Positions 26,741 to 38,892 of a DNA stretch of 64,000 nucleotides are shown one piece after another. The DNA is taken from the NCBI GenBank assembly GCA_963693365.1, contig CAVNZM010000002.1:11160001-11224000 (forward strand). The letters are read 5' to 3'. The notes under the pieces are model-generated. The model made no database searches, was not told where the DNA came from, and saw nothing but the letters and a program-made list of their open reading frames with translations. The DNA is from Amoebidium appalachense (lineage: Eukaryota; Ichthyosporea). Positions within the stretch are counted from its first letter, which is position 1, and the number at the start of each line of letters is the position of its first letter. Position numbers and translations under genes: made by a program.

Positions 26741-26793
<53 letters not shown>
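26741..26793. repeat. Poly-G tract of about 53 bases
   Basis: An uninterrupted G run near the 3' end of the hAT element, just before the subterminal sequence. Its orientation relative to the transposase is sense-strand G. Confidence 0.9.
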
Positions 26794-27549
26794 CTCTCGG
26801 GCGTTCCGATTCGGCCGGGACGATTTTCGGAACTGTGTTTTCAAATATCGGAAATTCCGATTTTTTCGTAACTTCGAACCCTGAATTTGTTTGAAGGCAA
26901 ATTCGATTTGATTAGGTCTCCCTGATCGACACCAGGTATATAAACACGCTTCATGATGACCGGCGGATCGAGCATCAGATCAGATTCACCGGGTAGCACA
27001 ACTGGGGCATAAGCTCCGCATGCAGATAGCGGCGCCGGTGTGGATCAGAGATAACACCAGAAATAGGGGTGCTCTTTGATGGAAAGAACTGTTGTTTGAG
27101 GGGTGTCGTTCCGTATTTGGGCTTCATAGCTTACTATATATTAGAGATAGCTTATGCTTTTTTTTGACAACAAAATAAACCGGTATATGTTCATGATCAT
27201 GCAATCGATGACACCAAAGCATGCACGCTTCGCGCATACACTGTCATTCATATATATATGCTAATGTTCAGCCCCTGAAATTCCCAAACCTTTAAATTGA
27301 AAAACACAAAAATTTTCATTTGGGGGGGGTATGTACTCCCTTCACTCGGCATGAAGTTGGCAAAGGAATCAAAACGCTGCAGCGTATATCTATCCCTTTC
27401 ATACGGGCCGGTTCAGTAGTCACGGGTATACTACCGTGCAGAGACCCAAACCGTTTTAGCGATCCGATTAGGTAGCTTTTTGGCCCGAAAGTCACTTTCC
27501 AAATTGGGAGCGATAACGATTTTCATTGGACAAAAGTTTCAGATCATAC

Positions 27550-27557
27550 TATATAAG
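27550..27557 (+). promoter_or_regulatory. TATA box upstream of secreted-protein ORF
   Basis: TATATAAG lies about 180 bp before the ATG at 27728 and about 217 bp before the ATG at 27767. Placement fits a core promoter with a leader of roughly 140-190 nt. Confidence 0.45.
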
Positions 27558-27766
27558 GCAGCTGCGCATGGATCTAAAGGTCACTTTTTGGGGCTAACAA
27601 GGGTTCAGCGTGTAAAACGGCGGGCCGGGCCGGGTCCGGGCCCGCGCCGCCAACCACCATCTACTTGCCACCCACACATCATAAAACTTAAGTTTCGCCC
27701 AAATCATAGTATTTCCCTTCTTAATAAATGATAGCGGGCCTACGCCAGACAACTTCTATCGCTAGA

Positions 27767-28096
27767 ATGGCCTCCCGCACAGCCAAAGCACTCGGCGTGC
27801 TCCTTTTTGCTCTGCTGGCCACTATTGCCAATGCAGCCAGCACCAGGTATTGTGAGCCCGATGAACCCCTCCCGGCCCCTGGTCCAATCAGGCCGTGTGG
27901 GCCTGGTGTGGGTGGTGCGGGCTGCGTGCAGCCGGCCCGGGTACCATATCAGGAGCGGGCAATTTTTGAATTCTCCCTCCCCGGCCCCGCCGGGGAAAAT
28001 TTGAGGTTTTTGGACCTCAAAGAAGTCAAATCCTGCAAAATCCACTACCGGGAGGCCAAAAAGGGTGATTTTACAAAAAAGGAGGGACATACATGA
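27767..28096 (+). pseudogene. Signal-peptide N-terminus of the tandem-repeat secreted protein (fragment)
   Basis: The ORF opens at 27728, but the ATG at 27767 starts a textbook signal peptide: MASRTAKALG, the hydrophobic core VLLFALLATI, then a cleavage site near ANA-AS. The next residues (PLPAPGPIRPCG, GGAGCVQPARV) match the Pro-rich linker of the repeat gene at 38893-40447 (PPVVPCVGSNGGC, TPPARV). After about 27950 the similarity stops and the rest of the ORF (to the TGA at 28094-28096) resembles nothing I know. I read this as the 5' end of a repeat-protein gene that has lost its body, or as a first exon whose downstream exons lie elsewhere. No adhesion or enzymatic motif is visible. Confidence 0.5.
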
Positions 28097-28810
28097 AAAA
28101 GAGAAAATGGGCGAGTTCAGTGGGCTGCCGATAAGTATATTTCGTGCTGGGCCGGTATACATGCTGCCGTGGTTGTTGCTGTAGACGGCAGTATGGCATC
28201 GCATGTGTCACGTGACCTGCACGTGAATGCGACCATGTGCAGGCACTGAGTCTAGGGGGATTTGTATGTGTGTTTTGGAGCACCGACAAGGCAGAGCCAG
28301 GGTGAGGGATGTGTAAACATGGAGTTTAGGGAGATCGTGCTGCTATTGTAACATGTGCACAAAACAGCCACGTGCACCGGCACACTCCGGTGTACAGAAC
28401 AATAATATGCACATGCGTCACTGTAATATCATGTATGCGCATGCCGCACAAGGTTTAGGAGACCACCACAGTATATACTATTTTCTTTTGGTTGATATCC
28501 ATGTAGGAATGGTGTGTTGCAGTTGTCATGATCAGCCTGAGGCAGGCACGTGCACTCACTGAATCACTAGAACTCATGAATAAAAAATACATTCGCTAAA
28601 AACGGCAAGGTAAATTTGGGGCCAAGCTATTATTTCCCCCTTTTAAACGTTTTTTTAGCTCCAAGAACTTCGACGCCAAAATTTCTATATTTGGCCATCG
28701 TATATGATAATGAACACGTGTACTTAAATTAAAGTAGTTATATAAATATGAGCGGCCCGTTACAAATACAGTGACGAAAAACAGTGACCCACGAGCAGTT
28801 TTTCTTTCTA

Positions 28811-28858
<48 letters not shown>

Positions 28859-30181
28859 ACACACACCAGACACACACACCACCACCACGGTGACCACCAC
28901 CACCACCACCACCACCACTCACCCCTTAAAAAAACCACACACATACGTGCACGTGTACACACACACACAGAACACCACCACCACCTCCACTGGACCCCAT
29001 TTCCTCGTTGTTTTCTTAAGCCTTCAGACCAGTCCTGCACACTGGAGTTAAACAATTGAATTCACCTAGGCTGACATGCATCCACCCCCGCCTTCCACTT
29101 CCCTCCCCCCACCCCCCTCCCCCCACCCCCCCACCCCCACCCCCTCCCCCTCGATGAAGAAGGGCCCCCGTAAGCCTTGGGGGGGGGGGGGGGGAGGGGG
29201 GGGGGAAGGGGGGAGAGGGGGGAGCTCTTGAGCCTCCGGGTAGGGAAGTGGGGTCCGGGGATCCGGAGAGGAGGGGGGGGGGGGGGGGGGAAGGGGCATA
29301 TAATATTGGGCCTAGATATCATAGTATGGGGCCCCGGGGGAGGGAGAGGTGGGGGGGGGAGGGGGGAGGATCCACGGGAAAGACCTTTAGGTGCATGTTC
29401 TTATTTATACCCCCTTCGAATCATCCCCCTCTCCCCCCCCCCCCTCCCCCCCCCCTGAGTGCAGGCCGTGACGTAGCTACGATAACCCTGCAGAAGGCAA
29501 CAAAAATGTATTAATTACTAGCACTATACATGTGTTCATAGTGCAGCTTGCACCACGTATGATCTCAGCAACTTTAAAGTAGTCACAAAGTTTAGTTATT
29601 TTCATTATTTTCATTGCTCTGAACTCTATTACTCTGAAATGATCACCGTGCATGTGCCGCAAGATAACAACCCTATATGTGTGCAGCTGCTGCCTGCAGG
29701 TTAGACTCGCTGAAAAGACAATTGTCAGTGTGCATCCGACGCTTGCAGCTGCAGCTAGCCTCTGCAACATTAATACTTGCCAAGTGAATGCTCTTACACT
29801 TGATCATCATTCACTCAAAAAACCGAGGACCGACAGATTAAATATTAATGTCGATCCGAATGATCAGCAAGTGTCTATGCGTACTACTATATATACACAC
29901 ACGTAAAATGCGAAGCTATCAGTTACAAGGCACACCTGCTGCACTGGCACACATACACATACACACCGGCAGATCGATGCTGTCAAAATTTACTTTCATG
30001 TACTTCGTAGGTCCGACACAGGTGCACATGAACACGTACATATGTACAAGCCGCGCACACACCACACCACACATACACACACACACACACACACTCACAC
30101 ACACACACGCACACACGCACACACGCACACACGCACACACGCACGCACGCACGCACACACACACACACACGCACGCACGCG

Positions 30182-30246
<65 letters not shown>

Positions 30247-30576
30247 GACACACACACACACACACACATCACTGGGTGCGCTCGCTGGGGATTAGTTTTT
30301 TGGCACGCTGTTGACTTTATCGTGTGTTTATTATTTGCTATTTATTGGCCAGCGGCCAACATTTAAAAATATACTATATACCTAAAAATAGATACTGACT
30401 ACGGCCAGCAGACATTATACACCTTCCAGGACACATTAACACCAATAGTCTAACACACCATACTCTCGATCACAAAGAATTCCTAACAAACAGAGAAAAG
30501 TGCAAAGGCTCTGTACTATTTATTACTCAGATTCTAAATTTTAATTCTTTACAGTAAACTTCGGAATGAAAGCTAG

Positions 30577-30600
<24 letters not shown>
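28097..30600. other. Intergenic spacer with microsatellites
   Basis: No coding sequence is supported. Poly-C (28811-28843), (CA)n and (CCA)n at 28844-28920, G/C-run-rich DNA at 29080-29460, and a (CA)n block at 30076-30268 take up much of it. The rest is AT-rich ordinary sequence. Confidence 0.6.
30076..30268. repeat. (CA)n microsatellite with ACGC interruptions
   Basis: CA run of about 190 bp with GCAC/GCGC islands in the middle (30117-30190). Confidence 0.95.
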
Positions 30601-30607
<7 letters not shown>

Positions 30608-30693
30608 CCCCTAACATGACTGTACGAAGAACAGGTATAACTTGAAGCACTACAACACATATGAGATCCGTTACATTGGTGTACATTCCAATA

Positions 30694-32342
30694 TTAGACA
30701 CTAGTTTGGCTACTCTGACTACTCTGAGATCCTGATTGGCTGCCTGCAGACTTGCGGCCACGATTACTTTGCTTTCGATCGTGCCATTGCAGCTGCGTCT
30801 CTCCAGCAGGTGGCAACGCCAGGCCCAGCACAGCAGATGCACGAGAAGGGGGTGGGAACTGCCCACCAGCCGAGGGCTGGCCCACATGGCCCAAGTAAGG
30901 ATGGGGACCGTGCTGCGGCAGTAGCCCAGGCATGGGGAAGGCAGGGCCGGGCTGAGGCGGCATGATGCCCCACGGTGGGGGCCAGCCATGTGGGTGGTGC
31001 GGGCCTGGATGGGGTGCAGGGGGCATGTGCGGCACATGGCCCTGCTGCATGTCAAGCGCGGGTGCTGGTGGCATGGCATCCTGATTGGCTGCAACCCAAC
31101 GTGGGCAGCTCTTGGCCCGATTGGAGCCGGGGCAGCCCTTGCCCTGGCGGCCACACGTCTTGCAGGTCTTGGGGGCTCTCTGGGGTGGCTGCATAGGAGG
31201 GGGCACCGGCAAATCCATCTGCAGGGGCCCCTCAGGGCCAATGTTGCGATGCTTTTTGCCCACTAGCATGGGCAAGGGCCGCTCACGCTGCGCCCCTGCA
31301 TCGACACCGTCTGGAACAGGGAGGGGTGGCAAGGGGGCAGGCCGTATGGTTGCTGGCACAGCGTCTGCCCTCTCCTCGCGCATACGCTTGCGGTGATCTG
31401 CCAGGCCCTCGTGTGTGGAGCGCTGTGCATGTGCCGTCTGCCAGGTCTTCCACTTGTCGAAATGCTTCTTGATGTAGGCCGCATCCTTCATGTAGATTCC
31501 CCCAGCCACAGAGGCAGCCTTGTTGAAGTCTTGGGCCAAAGCCTCGAACAGCTGGCCGTTGGGCTTTGCATGTGCCTTGTAGGTGCCCAGGAGCAGCGTG
31601 CTGAATAGCTTGCGCTCCTGAGGGGTAAGCACCGGAAGGAAGGGGATGGCCACATGTTGCTTCTGCGCCAGGAACTTGTAGTCGCCCCTCAGTGCAGGGT
31701 CCGGCTGTGGTGCACCACGCGCCACCTGGTTGCCCCCCCCCATGGCAGCACCGTCACCCTCCTCGACCTCACAGTCCTCTGGCCCGCCCATCACGCCATT
31801 GGCTGCAGGCTCGATGTTATCAGACGGAGGTGGGGGTGCGGGCACCGCAACTGGCTCCTGCGCCGGGGCATTGGCCACACAGGAGAGCGGGGCAAAGTTG
31901 AAGTACTCCTCCGGTAGCTTGTAGCAGCCTACGGGTACCCACTGGGGGTCGAGGTGATGGCCGTACAGCATCAGCGCCAGTGCCTCCATGTCGTCAACAA
32001 TCCAGGGGCTGTAGTGGGGGGGCCCCGATGCCTGACCCAGGCGGTTGCGGTAGTGTGCACGCAGGTTGTGGCGGTGGCGCCTATTGGACATGGTGGCGTC
32101 CAGCAGGCGCAGCGACATGCGTGTGGCCCCAAAGTGGGTGGCCAGGGGGTTGTGCACTGCCCCCTCCACCTCGTTGGTGCCCCGGATGCAGCGGTAGCGC
32201 ATGAGCCCATCTGCGTCGGCAGTGGTCTCGTAGTAGAGGGGCAGGCCGGGGGGGTCCGACAGACAGCCATTTTGGGCGTGTTCGAGCAGCGACTGTGGGG
32301 GCACAAGCAAACATCAGAGAGATGGGTGGGTGGTGGTGGTGG

Positions 32343-32377
<35 letters not shown>

Positions 32378-32480
32378 GGTGGGGGGGGGGGGGGGGGGGG
32401 GGGGGGGATGGGGTTGCTAAGGAAAAAAACGAGCAGGGAAAGGCAAAAAACAACTGGCTAGGCAGCAAGGGCCGTGCGGG

Positions 32481-32548
<68 letters not shown>

Positions 32549-32552
32549 ATGT

Positions 32553-32589
<37 letters not shown>

Positions 32590-33130
32590 GGCTAGGGTGT
32601 GCGTGTGTGTGCAGATGAACCAAGGATGACAAATAAGCGAAGAATCTTTTCTGTGGTGGTGGAGTTGTTGGGCGCCTGCAGGGGGAGGGGGGGGGGGGGG
32701 GGGGGTTGTTGCCTCGAGTCTTTCAAAGCCATCCTTCTTGAACAGAGGCTTGCCATCCGGTCCGGGCGGCACATCCTTGTAGGTGTTTTTGAACTCCACC
32801 AGCCGCGAGACCAGCGTGTATGGGTCGGGAATAACCCGCCGGATGCGCTCCATGAAGTAGCTCAGGTCGCCGCCCTTGAGCTCGGTTTCAATGTCGATGC
32901 CCTTCTGCTCCAGCACCCCCTGTGAGGCAGGATGCCAATATTAATTTACTACGCACACTGCAATTTGGGTTTGGTAGACTTTGATACCTGCCGTTATTGT
33001 AGGACCCCCTCCCCTCCACCCCCCCCATCTTCTCCCCCAACACAAGTAAAAAATGCATGTGGCTATTTCCCCCCACAACCCTACATTATTTCTCTCTAGG
33101 CATATGAATAACCCCCACTCTCCTCCCCCC

Positions 33131-33176
<46 letters not shown>

Positions 33177-34227
33177 TTGCCCCCCCTCTCTCTGAGGCTC
33201 AGGCTCTCTCTCTTCCCTCAGAAGTTTTGTCGAAGGTGTGCATGGTTGTGGGTGGAATGGTGAGTGTGTGCTAACGAGTGTATGTGTGTGTGCGCGTCAG
33301 TCACGCATGTTGTTGTTGCCGTTTTTTTTATTTTTATTTTTTATTTTTTATTTTGGGGGGGGGGGGGAGGGGGGGGGGGCACCTTCACATGTCCGTAATC
33401 CTCTTCATTCCACACAAATATTGCCTCGCTGAGTGAGCGTGCGTACTCAGCCCTGCGGGGGTGTGACTTGTACGTGCCGTCCGCCGTGTTTGCAATGGAG
33501 TGGAAGGCGTCATTCAGCACAGTCTGCCACACCACCTCCCCAGGCGGTGCCTGGCCCAACATGCCCTCTCTGGGAGCTGCCTCGGGTCCCCCTGGGGCTG
33601 CCTCAAGGCCCCCCGGGGCTGCCTGGGGGTCCTGGGGGGGTGCCTGTGGGCCGGCAAGGGGTTGCTGCTGCTCGGCAGGGGGAGGACTGGCAGGGGGAGG
33701 GGCTGGGTCAGGGACCACCGGCACCTCGGCACCTGGGTCCGGTGGGGGCTGAATGGGCCGTAGCCACTGCAGGTGCACCATCAGCTCAAAGGGCGGCGGG
33801 CCCAGCTCTCCCAGGGTCTTGCCCTTGTCGGGGCCAAAGGGCACCTGCATGGCCGGCGACAGCACCTGATCCACCCGCACCACTGCATGCTTCTTGCCCA
33901 CCTTCATGCCCCCCCAGCGCTCCGGCTGCACAGCCAGCACCACCCCGGTGGCTGCTGCAGCATGTGGGCCCCGCCGGGGCACAATCTCAACCCCTTCACC
34001 GAGTGCCTTTGCATGAAGCCGCGCTGCATGTCATAGAGGGAAGCAAAAAACTCAGCCAAAAAGCCACAGCACCAACGTTTTTCTCTTCGCTCCACAAAAA
34101 TCAAATGCATATTCCTTAGCAACCCCCTCTCCCCCCCCCCCCCCCCCCCCCCCCTTCTCCCCTCCCCCCCCCCCCCTCTCCCAGTGCCCAGCTTGTGTGG
34201 CACTTGCACGTGTTAACAGTGCTATAG

Positions 34228-34260
<33 letters not shown>

Positions 34261-34354
34261 ACCACCACCACCACCACCACCAATCACCCCCTCCTTTGAT
34301 AGCCACCCGACACCCAGCATAACACAACTGGAACACTGGCCCATGTGGTCAGCC

Positions 34355-34388
<34 letters not shown>

Positions 34389-35910
34389 TCCCCCTCCCCT
34401 CTCCTCTGGGGGGCCCACAATCTTTCTATATCTGGCATAAGCACATAAGCACTGGGGCAAAAAGCAGGTGGGATACACACCTGACAGGTTTGGCCTATCG
34501 ACCACGGCCGAGTAGACCTGCAGGGACGCATATGCATCAAGGGCAGCGTAGGTGGCCTGCACCTCTGATAGCGGCTCGTGCCAGTTGGAGCATCGAACAA
34601 GTGCCGGCTTGGGCAGCTTCTTGCCTATGACCTGGGCAGTGATGTCGGCCAAGCCCCGGGCCGCAGAGGTGATAGCTGCACGGGCATAGCAGAACCGGCC
34701 CAGCTCCAGATAGCTGGCCACAGGGGTGCCGTAGTCCTTGTTGAGGTGGGCCGAGTCCGTGCCGATCTGCTTGCCCACCTTGATGATGCTGGGGTCCCTA
34801 AGCAGCGCAATCAGCTCGTCCACCAGCCGCGCGGGCGGGCTGTGGTTGGGGCCCATGCGTGCCAAGTGGAAGATGTACACGGCCCGTGCGGTGGCAATCT
34901 GCAGCGTGCAAACCTTGGACCGCGCCTGGCCCACCCGATAGACCCACTCGCAGTCCAGCCCCACCACGCGGTGCTGCTGCCCCTCCAGGTCGGCACGAAT
35001 GGCCGCTGTAGCCACCACCGCCCCCTGGCAGTCGGTGTACACCGGCTTAGGGTAGTTGGCCGGCAGCTCCAGCCCAGGCAGACCGTCCGTCACGCTTACC
35101 AGCGCAGCCTCGTTCAGACGGACGGGGCATTTTGGCCGGGCTAGGGTTGGAAACATGCGCTCAACAAACGCCCGGTCTTGGCAGCACCGATCTGTGTAGA
35201 AGAAGGCCGGGCCCTTGCTGTTGAGCGCCGCCGTGGTGGCAGAGATGCGCTGGATCACGGGCTCAATCTCCTGGTGGCTGCAGTCCCGTGTAAATACCTG
35301 CGCCCGGATCTCTGGGGTGCCGCACTGTGTGAGAGGGCATCTCCGAGCAGCCATGCATGTTCTAGCTTCCCTTACCACATGGCCCTTCACGAGACTTCAG
35401 TGCCCACACAATCCTTTCCCCCTCCCTCCCCCCAAACCCATGTGCCCACATACTTTCCCCTCCCTCTCCCCCAAAACCCTTCCCCCTCCTTCCCCCCAAA
35501 CCCATGTGCCCACATACTTTCCCCAGGCCTCCCTTTCCCCCAAAATCTTCCCCCCCCCCTCCCCCCTAAACCCATGTACCTACAATCCTTCCCCCTTCCT
35601 CCCCCTAAACCCTTGTGATCACAATCCTTTCCCCCTCTCTGCCTTCCCCCCAAACCCATGTGCCCACGATCCTTCCCCACTCCCCCTCCCCCCAAACCAT
35701 GGGACAGCCCTCCATATGGCACCTACTGTCCCCCCCCCCCCCCCCCCCCCCACCCCACCCCGGGCCTCTTGCCCTCTCTACCTTCAACCCCGACGGTGGT
35801 GTCTCTCCCCCCCCCCCCCCCCCCCCCCCCCTGCATCCCTTGCAATCACTGGCCCCTACTCCCATTCTGCTTGGCAGAAGCTTGCCCCCCCCCCCCCCCC
35901 CCCCCCCCCC

Positions 35911-35953
<43 letters not shown>

Positions 35954-36865
35954 ATTCCCCGCCAAAAGAAAGCTCCACCCCAGCCCACCCCAATCTCTAC
36001 CCAGCAAAAACACATACACACATATCTGGAGCTTCCTAGTTTTTGCTCGACAGGGCAAGAATTGTCCCCAAAACCCACATACTACAAACCTCTACTCACA
36101 GTGTGCCACCTCATTAAATGTGGAGCCTAAGAGATTTAAAGGCCCTAGAGGGGGGAGGGGGGGGAGGGGGGGAGGGGGGGCGTGTGTGTGTGTGTGTGTG
36201 GGGGGGGGGGGGGGGTGGGCGTGTGTGGGGGGGGGGGGAGGGGGGAAGGGGGCCTGGGGGAGAGTGGGGGGAGGGGGGAGAAGAGGAGGGACCACACACC
36301 GCCAAGCTCGTTTACACAAGTCCATAGGCCTCGGTACAGAGGCTCCCCATTGATGCCGGTGAGCTTCCCAATTTGGAAGGTGTGGTCGGCCTTGAGCACG
36401 TTGTTTACGGGCTTGAGCTGCGTGTCCAGGCTCTGGTACTTTGCCGTGCGGTCGCTGAACTCAGTATACACGGCACTCAGGTATTTGCCTGAACCCCAAG
36501 TACTGTTAGAACTCCACCACCCTCCCATCAGGACCATCCCCCCCATTCCCTCTAGTCCCTCGTGTTCATCTCACCTCTCTGTATTTTCGTAAGTCTGTAT
36601 GGCTTTTCCCATCTCAAAAACGCTACACACCCATCTCCGGCCGTTTGCCCCCCCCCCCCCCCCTCCCCCCCCCCCCCCCCCCCCCTCCCCCCGCCTCCCG
36701 GCGCGCGCAAACCCTCCAAGTCATTGCACCAACTTTCACCTTCTTTCCCCTTTGTGCCCCATCTGCAGTTTGTCCCCTGCACGTCCGTTTGCCCTTCCCC
36801 CCACACCCTCCTGCCACTACTATAATAACCATTAAGTACCGCCACCAAGATCCAGTCTACCACCA

Positions 36866-36909
<44 letters not shown>

Positions 36910-37058
36910 CTCTCCACCTCCTTTCCCCCAACACACACAGACACACATGCGCACACCCACCATCTAATTTCAGGCATAACAGTTCTCCACGATTTCCCAA
37001 GCACACTCACTGGTACATGGACCGTTATGCTTTCACCCCTCTGATGATCCCTCTGCCC

Positions 37059-37096
<38 letters not shown>

Positions 37097-38685
37097 ACCA
37101 CCACCACCACCACCACCACCATGACTGATTGCCACCACCACCACCTAATCCATCACCATGTCCCCCCTCCCCCTCCCCCCCCCCCCCCCTCCCCACACAC
37201 ACACACACACACACGGACCCACAAGTACACGCACACTCACAGGCGCACATCCACCACCACACATCCACCACCACCATAATAGAAACTTATTGACCACACT
37301 TCCAAAACCCATTTCCAAGTCCCCCCCCCCCTCAAAAAAAAATAAAAAATAATAAAACAAAACCCTACCAAGCCAACCCAAAAAATGCCCAAGCACGTGC
37401 ATACAAAACAATGGGGACCATTTACACACCCAAAATGCAGTGCACACTTGCCTGAAGGCACATGTCCAGCGTAACCATTTTTGTCACCAAACGCCGAGAA
37501 CTTAGCCGCCTGCTCCTCTGGGGGAAGTTCTGTCAGGCGCTGGTCGTGGGGGCGGAAATCGTTACGCTTTTTGAGTTCATACTTGGTCCAATGCAGCGCC
37601 CTCGAGTAATACAGGAGCCGCTGCTCGTCGTATCGCTGCTTGTGGAGCTCCGAGAGGAGGGTGGCAAAGGCGTTTGGGCCCACACCTTTGTCTGCCAGTG
37701 CACGCAACAATGTTACCACCTTTAGGTCGAGCCCACTGCGGTGGCTAAGGTAGGCCGGAAACTGATCACGCATGAAGAGTGGAAGGCGTTTAATTGTCTG
37801 GGGGTTTGTGCCGGCAAAGTTTTTTTTGCATGTGTCACAAAAGTACCGGGCCGTGATAATGTAGTAGCAGCTGTCAAAGTCGATAACACGCCGTCCTACG
37901 GGGTTGCTCATGAACCCATTGCGAGAAGTACGGTGTGGGTTGGGGTGGTTGTGGGGGTCCACGTAGTGATCATCGAAGGGGCACGGCACCATGAAACCGG
38001 GAGACAACCTTTCCGGAAGCCAGGCAAAACATCTGGGTTTGTAGAAAGGCGCTGGATCGCCCCCAAATTTAAAGCCTATAATGGGAGGTGGAAGATGCCA
38101 CCCCACAGGCGTCTTCTCATCTTTGAGACTCTCTTTCACTGTGTGCAGGTGCGACTTGATTGTTTCGCCCGCCGCGTCAGAAAACTCCTCTCCACCGTCA
38201 TCCCCGTCCGTATTATCTTCTCCCTCTTCCTCCCCTTCATCCTCGTCTACCCGGTACGCATCTGCTGCTGCATTTAGCAAAGGTTCCTCGTCGGGTTGCA
38301 CCTGTATGTCTGGTGGGTGTGGAGCAGGGGCCCGATCCATTTCTCTTGGTAACGAATGGACGCTACCTGCCTCAACTACACGGGCCCTTATGTCGGCGGC
38401 CTTAGATAGAGGGGGCTGTTCGGGTTGTACGTTTACGTTTAGTTCCTGCAAAACAGCTTTGTTTGCCGTCCCAAAACCTGCAAAGTTCGCTAAAGGCTGA
38501 ACAAATGCAGCATCTTTTTTTTTGCGCCCAGCTCCCTCCCTAGCTCCGCCTGTTTTATGCCCAGGGCGCTGTGTTGTGCCCTTAGGGCAGCCTGGCTTCA
38601 TTTTAAACACTTGGGGCCTGGCCCCCTGCCCCCCTAGTGCGACTACGTTACCGCAAACATTCCCGTATTCCAGTGTGCTCGGCAA
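30694..38685 (-). CDS. Large transposase-like protein with DEDD 3'-5' exonuclease domain
   Basis: Six in-phase exons: 38685-37452, 36488-36298, 35324-34481, 34023-33383, 32919-32713 and 32292-30694 (TAA); 1571 residues, no stop or frameshift. Residues 28-52 are basic (GAREGAGRKKK). About 190-410 is a Cys/His-bearing region (YFCDTCKKNF; GPNAFATLLSELH) that I associate with DUF6729-type proteins. About 440-535 looks like an RNase H-fold DDE core: LKADHTFQ (D446), then FFYTDRCCQD (D520); a third acid is not located. About 594-745 is a WRN/RNase D-like exonuclease: VGLDCEWVY (D599, E601), KQIGTDSAHL (D665), YAALDAY (D738). The C-terminus has RYRCIRGTNEVEGAVH, Pro-rich stretches and a Cys cluster (KTCKTCGRQGKGCPG). 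Two introns use GC donors (37451, 32712). An alternative start is the ATG at 38601. It is probably transposon-derived or a domesticated transposase; function is inferred. Confidence 0.8.
33131..33176. repeat. Poly-C tract in intron of the transposase-like gene
   Basis: About 45 C with one T, in the intron between the exons ending at 33383 and starting at 32919. Similar tracts sit in the other introns of the gene (34140, 34229-34260, 34357-34385, 35885-35952, 36868-36908, 37061-37096). Confidence 0.9.
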
Positions 38686-38892
38686 TGCTGCTCATGGCCT
38701 TCCCGGACTGGTTGTGACCAGTAAAGAGCGCGCCAATTCCTGACCGCCGCCTACAGCAGTGTATGATCTGTTATCCATATTCGGCAAAAGGGGTCTTGCC
38801 CAACCAATGGCTTGAATCCTTGTAACTTTGCTTTATCCATATAAGGTTAGCTGAACACCCCCCCTCCAATCATACCCCCCCCTTCTCTCTAG

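Larger units (their letters stand above)
23700..26883 (+). mobile_element. hAT DNA transposon with TIRs and 8-bp target duplication
   Basis: The element begins CAGGGTTCGAAG and ends with the inverse, CTTCGAACCCTG, a 12-bp perfect terminal inverted repeat of the hAT type. It is flanked by the identical octamer AATTTGTT (23692-23699 and 26884-26891), the 8-bp duplication that hAT transposases make. The 3184-bp interior carries a decayed hAT transposase on the plus strand, a GT-rich block (about 25320-25900) and several G homopolymers, including about 53 G near 26741-26793. The exact TIRs and duplication suggest a fairly recent insertion, yet the transposase is broken, so it was probably mobilised in trans. 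Confidence 0.9.
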
